NCBI GenBank assembly: GCA_025667525.1
Contig: CM046875.1
Location: 118,782,340 to 118,846,339, forward strand
Length of the DNA: 64,000 bases
From: Glebionis coronaria
Taxonomy: Eukaryota; Streptophyta; Magnoliopsida; Asterales; Asteraceae
Direction of reading: 5' to 3'
Position numbers and translations under genes: made by a program. How positions within the stretch are numbered: the stretch's first letter is position 1; every line of letters begins with the position of its first letter. The notes below the pieces were generated by a model, which worked only from the letters and a program-made list of their open reading frames with translations, was not told where the DNA came from and made no database searches. Below are positions 44,818-57,341 of the stretch, one piece after another.

Positions 44818-46244
44818 CTAACACGAATATATGTACGTGTCAGTGCATTTATTTGTTAAAACAAGAGAAATCTTGTTTTTATGAAGTTATCATCTCCACC
44901 AACCGTAGCAATTTACAATTGATATCTACATACTCGACGAGGCGACTACTCAAACGGTGACTACAGCTCTTTCAATAGAACACGGGTCAACAATTGAGGG
45001 GGAGCAATTGTCCAGCATTCAGAATCTTTGACGCCGAAAGTGCCAAGTTCACATGTTGGTGTCAAGACAACGATATCAATCAAATGGAGTCAAGAGATAA
45101 CTTCAGACATGATGAGGCGACCAACATTCGTGAACAAGAACCATGTGCTTCTTTCATATGATGTTCTCCATCATTCAAGTCCAACCTCATAAATTGCTAA
45201 TCTTGTGAATACATTATCATATATGATCTTTGCACGTGATAAATACCTTACACTTGTGTTTAAAAGGTATTTAATTTACGTTTCAAGTACACCCTCATTA
45301 ATTTGAGGGGGAGCTTGTGTAATTCATGAAGATAATTGGCTTTGCATTTTTCTTCCCAAAAGTTTCTTAAAATGCTATTAAATCAATTGATATTAAAAAC
45401 ATCGATTGGGTTAATATTTTTAATATGGGGGAGAAAATGTGATTTAATATGGGAAATGATTAATCACAAATGGTTTGACTTAACGTGCTAGCTCATCCCG
45501 ACATGTGCGAAATGTTTTCGGATATCGTGGCATATGTTAAGGGGGAGCAAAATGGATTTGCACTATCAAAATGGATTTCATGGTGACATACACTTACCCA
45601 AAACATCTCTATTCACGACGGTGAAGATTGTGGTGACATAAGGATGGTAGGATAGGTTAAAGTCCAATGATTCCTCTAGAACCGGAGGAATCTTCCAAAG
45701 GACATTCCATAGCTAGAAATAGTAGTCCTTAGGAAAGATGGAGAAAGACTGTGAACGTAGCTGAATGCCGACCAAGTACTTAAGTTAGCACTGGAACAAT
45801 CACAACAAGGTGCTAGTGATGACGTATTGGTAAGCATTGAAGGGGTTGAAGAATGAAAAAGAATTGTAAAGATAAAGGGTGTAAAGAAAGAAGCCCTCCT
45901 TACAACTTAGGCAGAAACCGGGTCAATACATATGCTATTAAGATCATTGTTTAATGATTCTTGATATTGAAGACAGACATCATGGACCCAGTGATGCAAA
46001 GCACAACCCATCCCAGCTAACTCAGATATCTCTTAAAAGATATTTGTTTTAATCACACGGAGACAACACGTTATCTATTGATTTATTCACTCCGAATAAA
46101 TTGGTATTGAAAAGGTGGCACTCCTCTCCAGCCTCCGATCACTAAAATCTAAAGTGCACGATCGAGTCTAGAGCCATTTGAGATCATCAAATATCTCATT
46201 AGGACACACTTTCATATTTCCTTGCTTCTTCACACACTGTGAAA
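44818..46244 (+). other. HairLTR 3' region with polypurine-like motifs
   Basis: Non-coding. Four GGGGGAG-type purine tracts occur at about 44998-45005, 45303-45309, 45426-45431 and 45540-45546, each in a setting like a copia PPT ('tgagggggagc'). A further hairpin lies near 44860-44882 (AACAAGA/TCTTGTT). No frame of note. Confidence 0.55.
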
Positions 46245-46662
46245 AGTAAGAAAGATCTTAAGAGTCCTACGCAAAATCTTCATGATCTTGCCTGAACATC
46301 CGAGTAATACGAAAGTATTTACAATGAAGATGGAAATCCTTCTTGAGCGAATATCAAAAAGCTCATGGTAGGTGACTTGTGCGATTCTTTATGAATCAAA
46401 CTTGTGATAACTGGAAAGCAACAGATGTTTAATTCTTAACTGAATTTAAACACGTTCCAGGCCTCTACGCAATATCTCAGTGATCTTGCCAGAACCCTCA
46501 GAGTGATACCTTTGTGTTCACGGTGATGAGTGGAAATCCTTCTAGTGTTAACCTCAAACAGCACTTGGTAGGTAACTTGCAAGATTCTATACGAATCAAG
46601 CTCGTGACAACTGGAAAGCAACGATGGTGCGGTTCTTAATTGAATTTCACTTGTTCCAGGAA
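46245..46662 (+). repeat. Two diverged tandem copies of about 200 bp in HairLTR
   Basis: 46245-46461 and 46462-46662 align in blocks: 'tggaaatccttct', 'ttggtaggtaacttg'/'atggtaggtgacttg', 'acaactggaaagcaac' and 'gttccagg'. A small hairpin covaries between copies in its loop only: GATTC-tttat-GAATC and GATTC-tatac-GAATC. Open frames here are short and not shared. Confidence 0.65.
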
Positions 46663-47257
46663 CATGAATTGACGGCTTCAAATCATGCGGATATTATTAT
46701 CCAAATGATTCACTCTTTATGTTCGCAGTCAGCTTTGGACGGTCGAATAAAGAGAACGGGTTTACCCGCGAAATCCTGTCAGGAAGTTACTTAATTGAAA
46801 CTATCCGTCACGGGTACGATATCTAATATCGTCCAACGGTCTTCACCGACCGGAGGTAAAATGCTACCGATTTAGAATGAAATGTTCAAAGCCATTACTT
46901 TCGTGTCTACTGATGTTGCGGCATTTGAAGACGGTGGCGTTGCGGAATCCAAGAAGAAGTCGTCCCCACATGCTTATACTGCATACACTCAGTACTTCAA
47001 CGAATTCAAGAAAGTCTGAAGGTCAAGTCTTCCGCTGTATCAAACTCTGAAGCTTTCAAGAATTATAAAGGTATAAGTATGTAGAACATGAAGTCACGAA
47101 GAGGCGAATATCACAAGTGATGAATGCACAAGGTCAAGGCAAGAGAACATGCTCAAGACTAAAGTCAAAGATCTCATCAGCATATTCATAAGAACAAGAT
47201 CGAAGACTCAAGCATAGTATGCTAGGTTTAAGATTTTGAAAAATGGTGTGACCTCCC
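46663..47257 (+). other. Distal part of the HairLTR 3' region
   Basis: Non-coding sequence up to the polypurine tract. Nothing else recognised. Confidence 0.45.
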
Positions 47258-47269
47258 TTTGGGGGAGAT
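47258..47269 (+). other. HairLTR polypurine tract
   Basis: TTTGGGGGAGAT directly before the 3' LTR start TGTTGG. The preceding bases 'gtgacctcc' are the same as those before the internal copy at 38758 within the LTR. Confidence 0.85.
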
Positions 47270-47675
47270 TGTTGGAAATACGTTTTTCCAAGGAAAGTCT
47301 CGGTCACATCATTATTAGCATAGATCACGAGCTATAGATTATTTAGGACATTGTAACTTGGAGTGACCTCCCTTTGGGGGAGATTGTTGGAAATACGTTT
47401 TTACGTATTTAGAAAGGATCGGTCACTCCAATGATATTGGGCTCGTGATCCAATATGGCCCATATAGCCCACATGTAGGGTGGGCTATATAAACCCCCCT
47501 CCTAGCATGTTAGGAGGGGTTGTTGGTTCACTTCCACTTTCACTAATCATATTTTCCATCTTTCTTAACTCTCTCATTTCTCTCTCTTCTTTCTCTCTCT
47601 AAAGTTCTTCCATTTATTCATCATTCAATAGATAATCCATAACTTGTCTAATCCTTAGAAAATATTGATCCTACA
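47270..47675 (+). repeat. HairLTR 3' LTR
   Basis: Matches 38655-39060 base for base by eye, including the internal second polypurine tract and LTR-start copy at about 47373-47385 and the five hairpins. Confidence 0.95.
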
Positions 47676-50351
47676 AATAAGCACAAACAATAAGCTAGAA
47701 TAAGCAAATAAGCACTTATGTAAAAGTCAAACCGTTTGGTTTTCTAGTCAAACTTAAAAGTCAAACCCTAATATGCTCTAGTTAAGTTTAATGGGTCAAA
47801 TAAGGAAGATCTATCACAAAAAATAAGTTGTTGCAAGTCTGGATAAGTCAAAATGGCTTATGAATAAGCTGTTGATCAAATAACACTAGCAGTGGCTAGC
47901 AACAGGGCAAAGGAGTTCCCACTGCTTGACTTTCTTGACTTTTTGTCTTATGTGACTTTTTGTTAGATTCAAGTTAAGCAAAAGCACCCAAGTAATTAGT
48001 GGATCACAAGGAGTCAATAACAACAATAAAATCACAAATTCAACAAGCCAATTAGCACAGATTAATCAAAACATCCACAGATATGCACCAGACATGAACA
48101 ATAAGCAGTTTTCAACCAATAAGCACTTTAAGCAAGAATAAGCCAGCCAAACTTCACCAAATGCATACACAAGCTATAAATAATTCAAATGAACATAATT
48201 AAACAGGTTTATGCAATGATTCAAAGATTAGATCAAGATTCAAGCAAATGAATGTTACTGATGAACACTAAACAAGTAGATTTGATACTTTGCTGATATA
48301 CTTGACCACAAGACCAGATTCAAACCCTCAAATCTTCTTAACAGGTTATAATAACTATGTTTACTCACTTGTTATCCCTAAGCATGCATACAAACTAAGT
48401 GTTACCAAAGTCTTAGGTCAAAACAAGCAGATTTCTAACTTTTATAGCACAATCAATATTGTGATGTTTAAAAGCCAAGAACTTACAGCAAATAGCATAC
48501 AACCAAGTATATATCAGATATCAACACAAATAACCAACAAACAATAACTCAAATCCAATTTGTAAACTTAAACATGTTAACCCAAACACCCCTTAACTTT
48601 TTTCAATCCAAGATTTACAAAGTAAGAGTGCGATTCAATGTTACCCAAGCCCAATCTAACACAATAACATCATTATCATGCAATATCAAGCAATTTTAAG
48701 CCACAAAACAACAAGTACAATAGCAGAACACAAATTCACCAAAGATCAAGACTTTTATCAGATTTTGGGTAAAAGGACTCAAACCTCATGAATGTACATC
48801 CACACTCACGAATTTTTGAGCTGATGTACCTAGCAAAACAAGGCACAAGCTTCCACAACAAAGCTGCTAAGATTCAACAAGGTTAGAGCACAAATATATA
48901 AAACAGAAAGATGCAAAATCTTGATTAATGCAACCTTTGTACGCACTTCTTTATTATCCCCAAACCACAAGCTCCCAACACCTTGATAATCTTTTTATCA
49001 GGGTGTTTAGATCACTTGTAATCAAAAAATTCCAAGAATGTACCAAAGACTTAACAAAATATCAAGTTTTGAGAAAACTTGGCAATTTATAGCACAAGAT
49101 TTAAAAATAGGTTTTAAGATTCCAAAATTATAAACATGAAACATAAACAAGCAAGTAATAAGTTGGCACTTGGAATTCGTCACACAATTTCAAACACTTT
49201 TCATTAATCTTGAACAAGGATTTACAGAAATGTTGACCAAAGGAAAACCAAGAGCAAAAGCTAAATGTTGCAGCTCCTATGCCTTATATAGGCTACATGG
49301 AAGAACTAGAATGCATAAAAACATAAACCCTAATGCTGTGAAGTCCTGAATTGCCCTTGAGGGTTTTGAACAACTTGAACTCATGTGAACTTTTTTGGCA
49401 GTTTGTTAAGGTGTATAGCTGTTGGAATATGATCAAGGGCTCTCAATAAAGCTTAGAATCAAAGCTGAATACAATTAGTTGGATGGCTGGCATGTTTTGG
49501 TAGTTTCCCCAAAAGTGTGTACAAGGTGAGTATCATGTGAGTTGTGAGGTGATGAGGTGTCATGTTTAAGGTTTGGGATGTGTTTTGTGTCAGGTTAATC
49601 ATAATTATGGAGGTTATTAAGTGCTAATAGCAAGTATTTAGGGAAAACCCAAATTTGCTAAGAACACCAAGAACACACGTTTTGATCTTTGTTTTAAGTT
49701 TAAAACATGTTTGGCGCGTGTTTAACTTAATTAATATTAAGTTTAAACAGTTTAGGGAGAGTGGTATGTGAGGTGGCATGAGGGAGGGTTTTGATTGGTT
49801 GAAGGGAGATAGTGGGTGAGGTGGCAGTGTGTGAGTGGTTAAGGTAAGTGTGGCTGTCTTGTCAGCTTTGGTCCCCAATCTTGCTAATTGTCTTCATTTC
49901 CTTCTTTTCAGCCTGAAACTTGGTTTCCTTTGTAAATAAAGTTTCAAAACTTCTATTTTGGCCACAAAACTTTTCCACAAGGATTTATAAGGACTTGTTT
50001 TGTATTTCTTTGATATTTGAAGGACTGATCTTGCACATTTTTGTACTTTGAAGGTCTTCATGGTATGTTTGACTATAAGGAGGACCAATATTGACAATTT
50101 AGTTTTGTTGAGGGACTAAACTTGCCAATTCTTCAAAGTAGAGGGCCCTTTTTGTAAATTTGACAAACTTTAAGGACCAATCTTGTAATTATGAATATAC
50201 AAGGGTTTAAAGTGTCAATTCTTCAATATTGGAGGACCCTTCTTGTATAATCTTCAAATCTTCAAGGGTTATTCTTGGAAAATCATCACTAGGGCTTGGT
50301 TCATTATGCGGCTTCATTTCCCGTGTTCGTTTTTGCTTGTTTCTTGTGATC

Positions 50352-53300
50352 TGATGAGATGGCTTTTATACATGATCTCATCGTTCTTTTCGGGCTTTAA
50401 ATGCATTAAAATGTCATAAAATACCATATATATATGCTTGTATTTGTTTACTTGTGTGTTTTAGGTATGTATATCGTGAAAAAGACAAAAGATCACGAGA
50501 AACAAGGAAAAACGGACACGAGAAACAAAGCCGTACAAAGAACCGGGCCCTAGTTCATGAATTATCCAAGATAAAACCTTGAAGACTTGAAGATGTACAA
50601 GATTGATCCTCAAAATATGAAGAAATGACACTTAAAACCCTTGTATATTCATAATGACAAGTTTGATCCCTTAAGTTAGTCAAAATTACAAAATGGTCCT
50701 TCAACTTTGAATAGTTGGCAAGTTTAGTCCCTCAACAATTCTAAATTGTCAATTATGGTCCCTCATGAAGTAAAATATACAATGAAGACCTTTGAAGATC
50801 AAGAATGTCCAAAATCAGTCCTTCAAATATGCAAAAGTGGCAAAATCAACCTTTGAAAACCTTTTGCAAAAGTTTTGTGGCCAGTGTATGAAGTTTATAA
50901 CTTATTTAACAAAGGGAAGTAAGTTTTATGGCTGAAAAACGTTTAATATCCATTTCACCAAAACACAAGGACTTATTGTGTCAATACCCAAAGTTCAAAC
51001 TGGTACAAACACGCGCCAAACAACATAAACCCACCTTTTTCGGATCAAAGTTTCTACTGTTCACCATTCATCCACCCAGATTTACCACTCACTTAAACAA
51101 AGGGTAAAATGAAATTACCCATACCCACACTTGATTCACACGCCCAGAAACACATCCCACACACAAGACCCTCAATCCCACTACCCAAGTGACCCCACAC
51201 TCAACCTCGTCCACCAATGAAAACACAACTTCCTCTCTAAGAAATCTGACGTGGCCAAATCAACATCTTAGACTCATAGCTTAACTACAAAGCTAAAATG
51301 AACGGTTTTGATCAAAATGGACAGCTCAACAACAACAAGCACTCAAGGGCATTCTAGGAAATTTATAGCTAGGGTTTCTTTGTATTTTCCATTCTAGAAT
51401 CGTCTACTAGTGCCTATAAAAGGACCCTAAACTTGTGATGTGCCATTTGTTCCAAATTTTATCTTTAATCTTTGTAATTCCTTTTTATTTAAATAAAAGT
51501 TGATTTTCTGAAAATTATGATTTCTCTTTGTGTTTGATAAAAGTTTGGTGTTTGAGAAGATAAAATCTGAGTTCCACTTATCTGTTTTAATGGTTTTTGA
51601 GGCAAGGTTTTAAGGACTAAAGCTTGTGTTTCAAAAAAATCAGGTTTCATATTTTGTGTTCATCCTTTTGGTTTGTTGATCTTAGCAGGTACAAGGAAGC
51701 TGGTGCTTGTTTTGCTAGCACCCCAGCTCAAACATTCCAAGGCTTGGATGTAAGTCTTGGAGGTTTGCATCTCTCTCCTTTTTCATATTTCTGAATTTAT
51801 TTTGAATATTTGGTAATTTTGCATGATTTGTTGTGGATCTGTGTTTTTATGCTTGATTTGAGTTTCTGAGGTTGATTAAGAGTTGTTAGGGTTGATTAGA
51901 TCTTGTTTGATAGGTTAAATCATAACAATCCTTTGGAAGATTGCAAAATCAGATTCCAAAGGGGTGTTTGGGTTAACTGATTCAAAGGGATTTAAGGCTT
52001 CCTTTGTTGTTGTTCTTGGTTCTATTGAGTTGTTACATGTTTATCTGTTCTTAAGGGTTGGTTATCTGCAAGTTTGGTAGCTATTAACACCTAGATCCAA
52101 CAATAGGCTATAAAATCTTAATTACTTGGTAATATTGACTGAAATTTAGAGGACACCTAGATCTAATCATAGACTAGGGTTAACAAGTGTTAAATCTAAG
52201 TTAATACAACCAGGGATGTAGGATTTGAGTGTTGAATTTGGATTTGTGGTCATCTATATCAGAAAAAGTATTTGTGTTCTTGAAGTTCATATCAGTAACC
52301 TGCATATGCTTTGATCTGCTTGTAATCTTTGATTTAGTGATTGAAATAAGTTTGTTTGTGCTTATTAACAGTTATTATAGCTTGTGTATGCAATTGGTTC
52401 ATTCTGGTTTGCTTATTCATGCTAAAATTGCTTAAGAGTTCATAACTGCTTATTTACTAAGTCTGTATCATATCTGGGCATTGTTGGCTTATTCTATGCT
52501 TATTGGCTTATTGAAAGTGTGATATTTTGCTTGATTGTGACTCCTTACAACTCACTGGTTGTAAGGGTGCCTTTGTTATCCATCAAATCATAGTAAATCT
52601 CTCACAAATCTCAAGTCAAAAAGTCAAAGCAGTGGGAACCAGTTCCTACTGAAAGTTCCCCCTGCTAGTGTAATTTGGTGTTCTACTTATCAATAAGCTA
52701 TTCCAGCTTATTCAAACGTGCAACAACTTTAAGTTTGTAATAGGTGCTCCTTATTTGACCCATTTGTTCATACTGGAGCATTTGGAGGGTTGACTTTAAG
52801 CTTTGACTAGAAAACCAACTCATTTGACTTTTTCATAAGTGCTTATTGGCTTATCCAGTTTATTTGGCTTTGCTTATTGAACTTTTCTTGATTAATTTGG
52901 CTTAATTTAGTTGTTTAGAGTCTTTTGCAAGTTGAATCAAGTCCTGAGGTGGTCTAGAACTCCAAGTCGACTATTTTGTCCTTTTGTAAAATTTTTCTTT
53001 GCTTATTTCTGGCTTATTGAGTGTCCTTTTTCAAAATTTCTTTTCACAGATCTCTTAGGCATCTTAAAAGAAGGTTGTGTGTTTAAGCAGAGCTTATGGC
53101 ATTGGCTTATTGCTTAATGGGCTTATTGGCCCAATAAGAATAAGCTGTTGACTATTTAAGCTGTGATAAGCTCAAAATCAGCTTTTGGGCCTTCAGACTT
53201 TTGTGTTTAGAATTAAATTTTGAGTAAGATAGGGCTTTTTCAGGTCATTTGGGCCTAGTTTGACTTTTTGGGCCCAAAAGCCCATTAAGGTTGACTGTTT

Positions 53301-54061
53301 TTGGTTTTAGCCCATTTGGGGGCCCATTAGGGGTAATTTGGTAATTCACTTTCATTTTCTGATTATTTAGGCTAAAAAAACTAATTTGCAAGTTTTTAGA
53401 ATCTTTTAGAATTTTTGGATTTTTAATATTATTTTAATATTATATTATTATTAAATTTCAAATTTCACATTTTTGCACTTTTTATATTTTTCTTAGGTTT
53501 AATACATTAAAATAGGATTTTTGCATTTCTTAGATTAATTTTATCATCATTAGATTAATTTTTATAATTAATTTAAGTTTTAATAGTTCTAAATCATTTT
53601 AAATAGTTTTCTTAGTTTAAAAATTTACAAAAATAGTCTTTAATCTTTTTAGGTCATTTTAGAGGTTTACCAAGTGAAAAATCTTTATTTAGGCTTTTTG
53701 ATAATTAATTTGATTTTTAGGGCTTTAATTAACATTTAAAAATTAATATTTAATTCATTAAAAGGTTTGAAAAAGTTTTGATCATTGGTAAACTCTTAGT
53801 TTATTTAATTTGATTTTTGGGAATTTTTAGAATTTATTTTTATTTTAGCCCTTTTTACGGTTTTACGTTTAGTCGTCATAGTAATTAATTTCACGTCTCC
53901 GTCATTCTATTTTCTCATCCCCTTCTCTCAAACACATATACCTCCTTGGTAAACGAACTTTCACATCATAAGGGTCATTAACACTTGATTTTCCTAAATC
54001 ATTTATTTAATACTTACCGTTTTACGCCTTTTTCCTAAAAGATGTAAGTTTACCACAATCA
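50352..54061 (+). repeat. Athila-3 5' LTR (LTR C)
   Basis: Starts TGATGAGATGGCTTTTATAC, ends TTTACCACAATCA; about 3.7 kb. It is the inverted counterpart of LTRs A and B: shared blocks include the 'ggtccttcaactttgaa' decayed array (50560-50870), the 'aaagcagtgggaacc' block near 52625 and the 'taataagcccattaag'-like block near 53110. An upstream flank duplication would be TGATC (50347-50351). TATAAAAGGAC at 51416 is a possible TATA box. Confidence 0.85.
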
Positions 54062-54064
54062 TTT

Positions 54065-54079
54065 TGGCGCCGCTGCCGG
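54065..54079 (+). other. Athila-3 primer-binding site
   Basis: TGGCGCCGCTGCCGG, three bases after the LTR; resembles the tRNA-Asp 3' end and is the same as in Athila-2. Confidence 0.85.
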
Positions 54080-54815
54080 TGAGGTGTGTCGTGATTAATT
54101 TGTCTTGTTGGTTTTAATATTAACCAAAAATAGTATTTGTATTAGTAGAAATCTACTAATACGTATTATCGGTTTTTTTGTTTTTCTTGTGAAATTATTA
54201 TTACTATATTGTATTAAGTATCACAACAAATTCAAAATATCTCCAAAAGTGTGAAAACACAACCTTAATTGGGATTTGATCTCCTAATTATTGTATTTAA
54301 ATCTCAAACAAAAAGAAAAAGACAAAAATAGATAAATACTTTCGTGAAGCTCGATTTTGAAAAATACAAACTATAGGTGGGTATAAGGCGGGTATTATAA
54401 AATATACCCTAAGGAAAAAGGCTCTTAAGTGCTTCGCGCCGCCTCGTTTCCCCGCTTGCTTGTGAGTATTTTGAGATTGAAGGCTAATCGAGGGTTTTGC
54501 CGCGCAAAGTATTATTACGTATCATATATATTTGCTTGGTTTCTTTGTGATTAAACCCTCTTGAACAATTTTGTTTTCACCAAAGTTCTAAAGTCATTCG
54601 AAGGCGTTCACTCCACGTGATCGTTTTCATTCTTTTGAGGCTTCTTTAATCAAGAGTTTGATTCGAGGAGAGATTTGGTAGATTGTTGTCTACAAAGATA
54701 CACAAAATCCAAAAAAAAAATTAAAAACCATCAAAAACACACATTTTTTTTGAAAATTCACAAAACACCCAAAATAATCTTCTTTGCTCACCTCCCATTC
54801 TATGTGAAGTTTATG
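54080..54815 (+). other. Athila-3 leader
   Basis: Non-coding leader, homologous in inverse orientation to 36695-37393. It contains a hairpin 'gtattagtagaaatctactaatac' at 54139-54162. Confidence 0.65.
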
Positions 54816-56251
54816 CTAACTCGTAGTCAAGAAAAACGAGCTCGTAAACGTCGTCAAAGTCAAGGAAATCAAGAGACGTTGATTGAAGAATAAACTCCAA
54901 TTGTTGAACCTATTGTAGAACAAGAAGTCGTAATGGCTAATCGTACTATGATGGAGTTGCTTCAAGCACCCACCGAGGGTTTTGGAGAAGCTATTGTGAT
55001 TCCCGCCATCCTTGCGGAGAATTTCGAGATTAAGACGGGTTTAATGTCTATGTTGCAAGCAAATAAGTTTAGAGGTCATGAGAATGACAACCCGCATTAC
55101 CACATAAGGAATTTTAATCGTCTCACCGCAACTAGCAAGTTTAAGGATGTTCCACATGACGCCATTAAGATGATGTTGTTTCCATACTCGTTAGATGGAC
55201 CCGCTAAAATTTGGCTTGAGAAAGAACCGCCAAATTCGATTTTGACATGGGGTGATCTCGTTTCTAAGTTTGTGAACCAATTTTTTCCACCATCTAAAAC
55301 AACACATTTGAAAAATGAGATTTCAAGATTTACACAACGTAATAATGAGAGTTTTTCAATGGCATGGGAACGATTTAAGGAAATGTTTCATGAATGTCCA
55401 CACCATGATTTTTCAGAATTGCATCAAATAGATACTTTCTATAATGGGCTTAATGATCATGAACGAGATTATTTGAATGTCGCCGCGGGTGGTAATTTTT
55501 TGTACAAAACGACCGATGAAGCTTTAAAGATTATCGAGAATAGATCTAAGGTTTATAACCCTCATAACACACCGAGTGTTGCCAATATGGGTTCGTCATC
55601 GTCGTCATCGTCTCGTCACATTAATGCCTTACATGATGAAGCTAATGAGGAAAATCGTTTTTTCGATAGGTTTACAAATCTTATGACTCATTGGAAAGCA
55701 CAAGATGCTTTGAATTCCGCTTCGGTTAAAGTGGTTGATAAGAGTTGTTTGTCTTGTGGTGGAGCTCATGATCTTTCCGAGTGCATTACCGCCGGTGGTA
55801 ACACTTCGAGTGCTTACGTAGCAACGGGAACTTACAACCATAACGGCTAAGGTTCCCGCCCATATCAAGCTCCACCAAATCAAAATGTTAATAACTATCA
55901 AAACAACAATCAAAATGGTGGTTATCAAGGTAATTCACGTAACTACAACAAAGGGAATTATCAAAGTGGGAATGGACAAATTGCAAATCAAAACCAAAAC
56001 CGTGATTTTCAAAACACTACACAAGGTTTTCAAAATGCTCACACTAAAAATCTTAATGGAGAATTTTTGGATTAGGCTAAAGCAAATGATGCTAAGTTTG
56101 ATAACATGCAACGCGAGATGATTAGCTTAAGATCCGAGTTGAAAAACGAGCTTAAAAACGAACTTGCTAATGAACTTAAGACTCATGCTAATAAAATGGA
56201 AGGAAATGTTCAACGTCTTCAACAAAATCAACAAAAAATAGAATAAGGACA
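54816..56251 (+). pseudogene. gag: Athila-3 gag, decayed
   Basis: Starts 'MLTRSQEKRARKRRQ', then a TAA near 54890; resumes at 54933 with 'MANRTMMELLQAPTEGFGEA', 'PYSLDGPAKIWLEKEPP', 'FFPPSKTTHLKNEI', 'NESFSMAWERFKEMFHECPH' and 'IIENRSKVYNPHNTPS'. The Cys motif CLSCGGAHDLSEC lies near 55750. Further stops occur after 'TYNHNG' (55848) and near 56072 and 56244. The tail is charged and coiled-coil-like ('ELKNELKNELANELKTH'). Decay is moderate; the gag domain proper (305 codons) is still open. Confidence 0.85.
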
Positions 56252-57247
56252 ACATGAGATTAAGCAAGAACTGTTAAAAGCGGATGCTAGGCAATCAAAA
56301 TTTGAAGACCGAATGGCAAAAATGTTTGAAGCAATCATGTGTAAACCCTCTTTCTTTGGTGGTCTTCCTAGTGATACCATTAACAACCCGAGGGGAGAAA
56401 TGAAGGTTATTACTACTCGTAGTGGTAAAACTTTCAAGGAACCAATCTCTCGTCCAAGTACTTCTACGGAGAAGGAAATCGAGAAAGAGCCCGAGGTGAT
56501 GGTCGAAAAGGAGCATATCACAAGCCCACGAAGTACCGCTCATGCCACACCTACGGTTGAACCATACCAATCATGGAACCCGAGATTCCAAGTTCGTTGC
56601 CTAATGTCCAACCCACACCACCCTTACCTTACCCTTCGAGACGTAACAAGGATAAGGCATAAGAACGGAATAATTATCAACTTGAGCTTTTTATGAAAAT
56701 GTCTCGTGACATACATTTTAACATAAGTTTTGCCGACGCTCTTATCATGATGCCTCAATTCGCCGCAAACTTCAAAAGTATGCTAAACAACAAAGAGAAG
56801 TTACAACAATCGTCTAGTTGTTCATCGGTTTTTCTTAGCCGCATACCACAAAAAGTCGGTGATCCCGGTAAATTTTTGATTCTGTGTGCAATTCAAGATA
56901 TGGAGGAATGCTACGCCTTGGCCGATCTTGGTGCTAGTATTAATTTAATGCCTCTTGAGATTTTCAAAACGCTTTCGCTTCCGGCTCTTACTCCTTCGAA
57001 CATGTCTATCGAGATGGCCGATCATTCTACGATTTTAGTATGTGGAGTAGCCGAGGACGTTTTCGTTCAAGTCGGAACGTTTTACTATCCCGTTGACTTT
57101 ATCGTTGTAGACATTCCTATCGATCGAAAAGTTCCTCTCATTTTGGGTCGTTCATTTTTGGATACATCAAGAGCACTTATTGATGTTCATGCTCGAAAAA
57201 TCACCCTTCGTTTCAATGAGGAAGAACTTGTCATCAATGCAACATAA
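56252..57247 (+). pseudogene. pol: Athila-3 protease region, decayed
   Basis: Frames at 56313-56696 ('MKVITTRSGKTFKEP' linker) and 56693-57247 (protease: '[17 protein letters not shown]', 'VPLILGRSFLDTSRALIDV', ending 'EELVINAT' and a stop) are in different frames. Homologue: Athila-1 35186-33903. Coding homology fades after 57320, just before Copia-1. Confidence 0.85.
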
Positions 57248-57341
57248 AACTCCAATCTTTCTCATGTCTATTCTATTGCAACTTTAAACCATGGTGATTC
57301 AACCAATGTCGTTTGCAAAGAATTTTCGGTTGGGAATAAAA

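Larger units (their letters stand above)
38655..47675 (+). mobile_element. HairLTR: young non-autonomous LTR retrotransposon with one ORF
   Basis: 9,021 bp; LTRs 38655-39060 and 47270-47675, both 406 bp and identical by eye; duplication AATAA on both sides (38650-38654, 47676-47680). The empty site survives in LTR A at 15406-15410. It has a primer-binding site resembling the copia Met-tRNA type, a polypurine tract, a long leader with short-motif arrays, one 723-codon ORF and a highly structured 3.7-kb 3' region. No reverse transcriptase, RNase H, integrase or protease motif is found in any frame, so it must use proteins of another element, probably a copia. Identical LTRs mean recent transposition, most likely helped in trans. 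Confidence 0.9.
37412..50351 (-). repeat. LTR B, 5' LTR of Athila-1, split by HairLTR
   Basis: Consists of 37412-38654 and 47676-50351, homologous along their length to LTR A (14168-18204) with scattered substitutions and small indels. The 9-kb HairLTR element separates the parts. At the right side the LTR stops at 50351, about 170 bp short of the expected end, where Athila-3 begins; the missing tip presumably lies beyond Athila-3, outside the window. Confidence 0.85.
50352..57341 (+). mobile_element. Athila-3: truncated Ty3/gypsy element, plus strand
   Basis: 5' LTR (50352-54061), primer-binding site, leader, decayed gag and protease, then cut by Copia-1 at 57342. The rest of pol and the 3' LTR are not in the window and may continue beyond Copia-1. 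Its LTR and gag are close to Athila-1, so the two belong to one subfamily. Confidence 0.85.
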
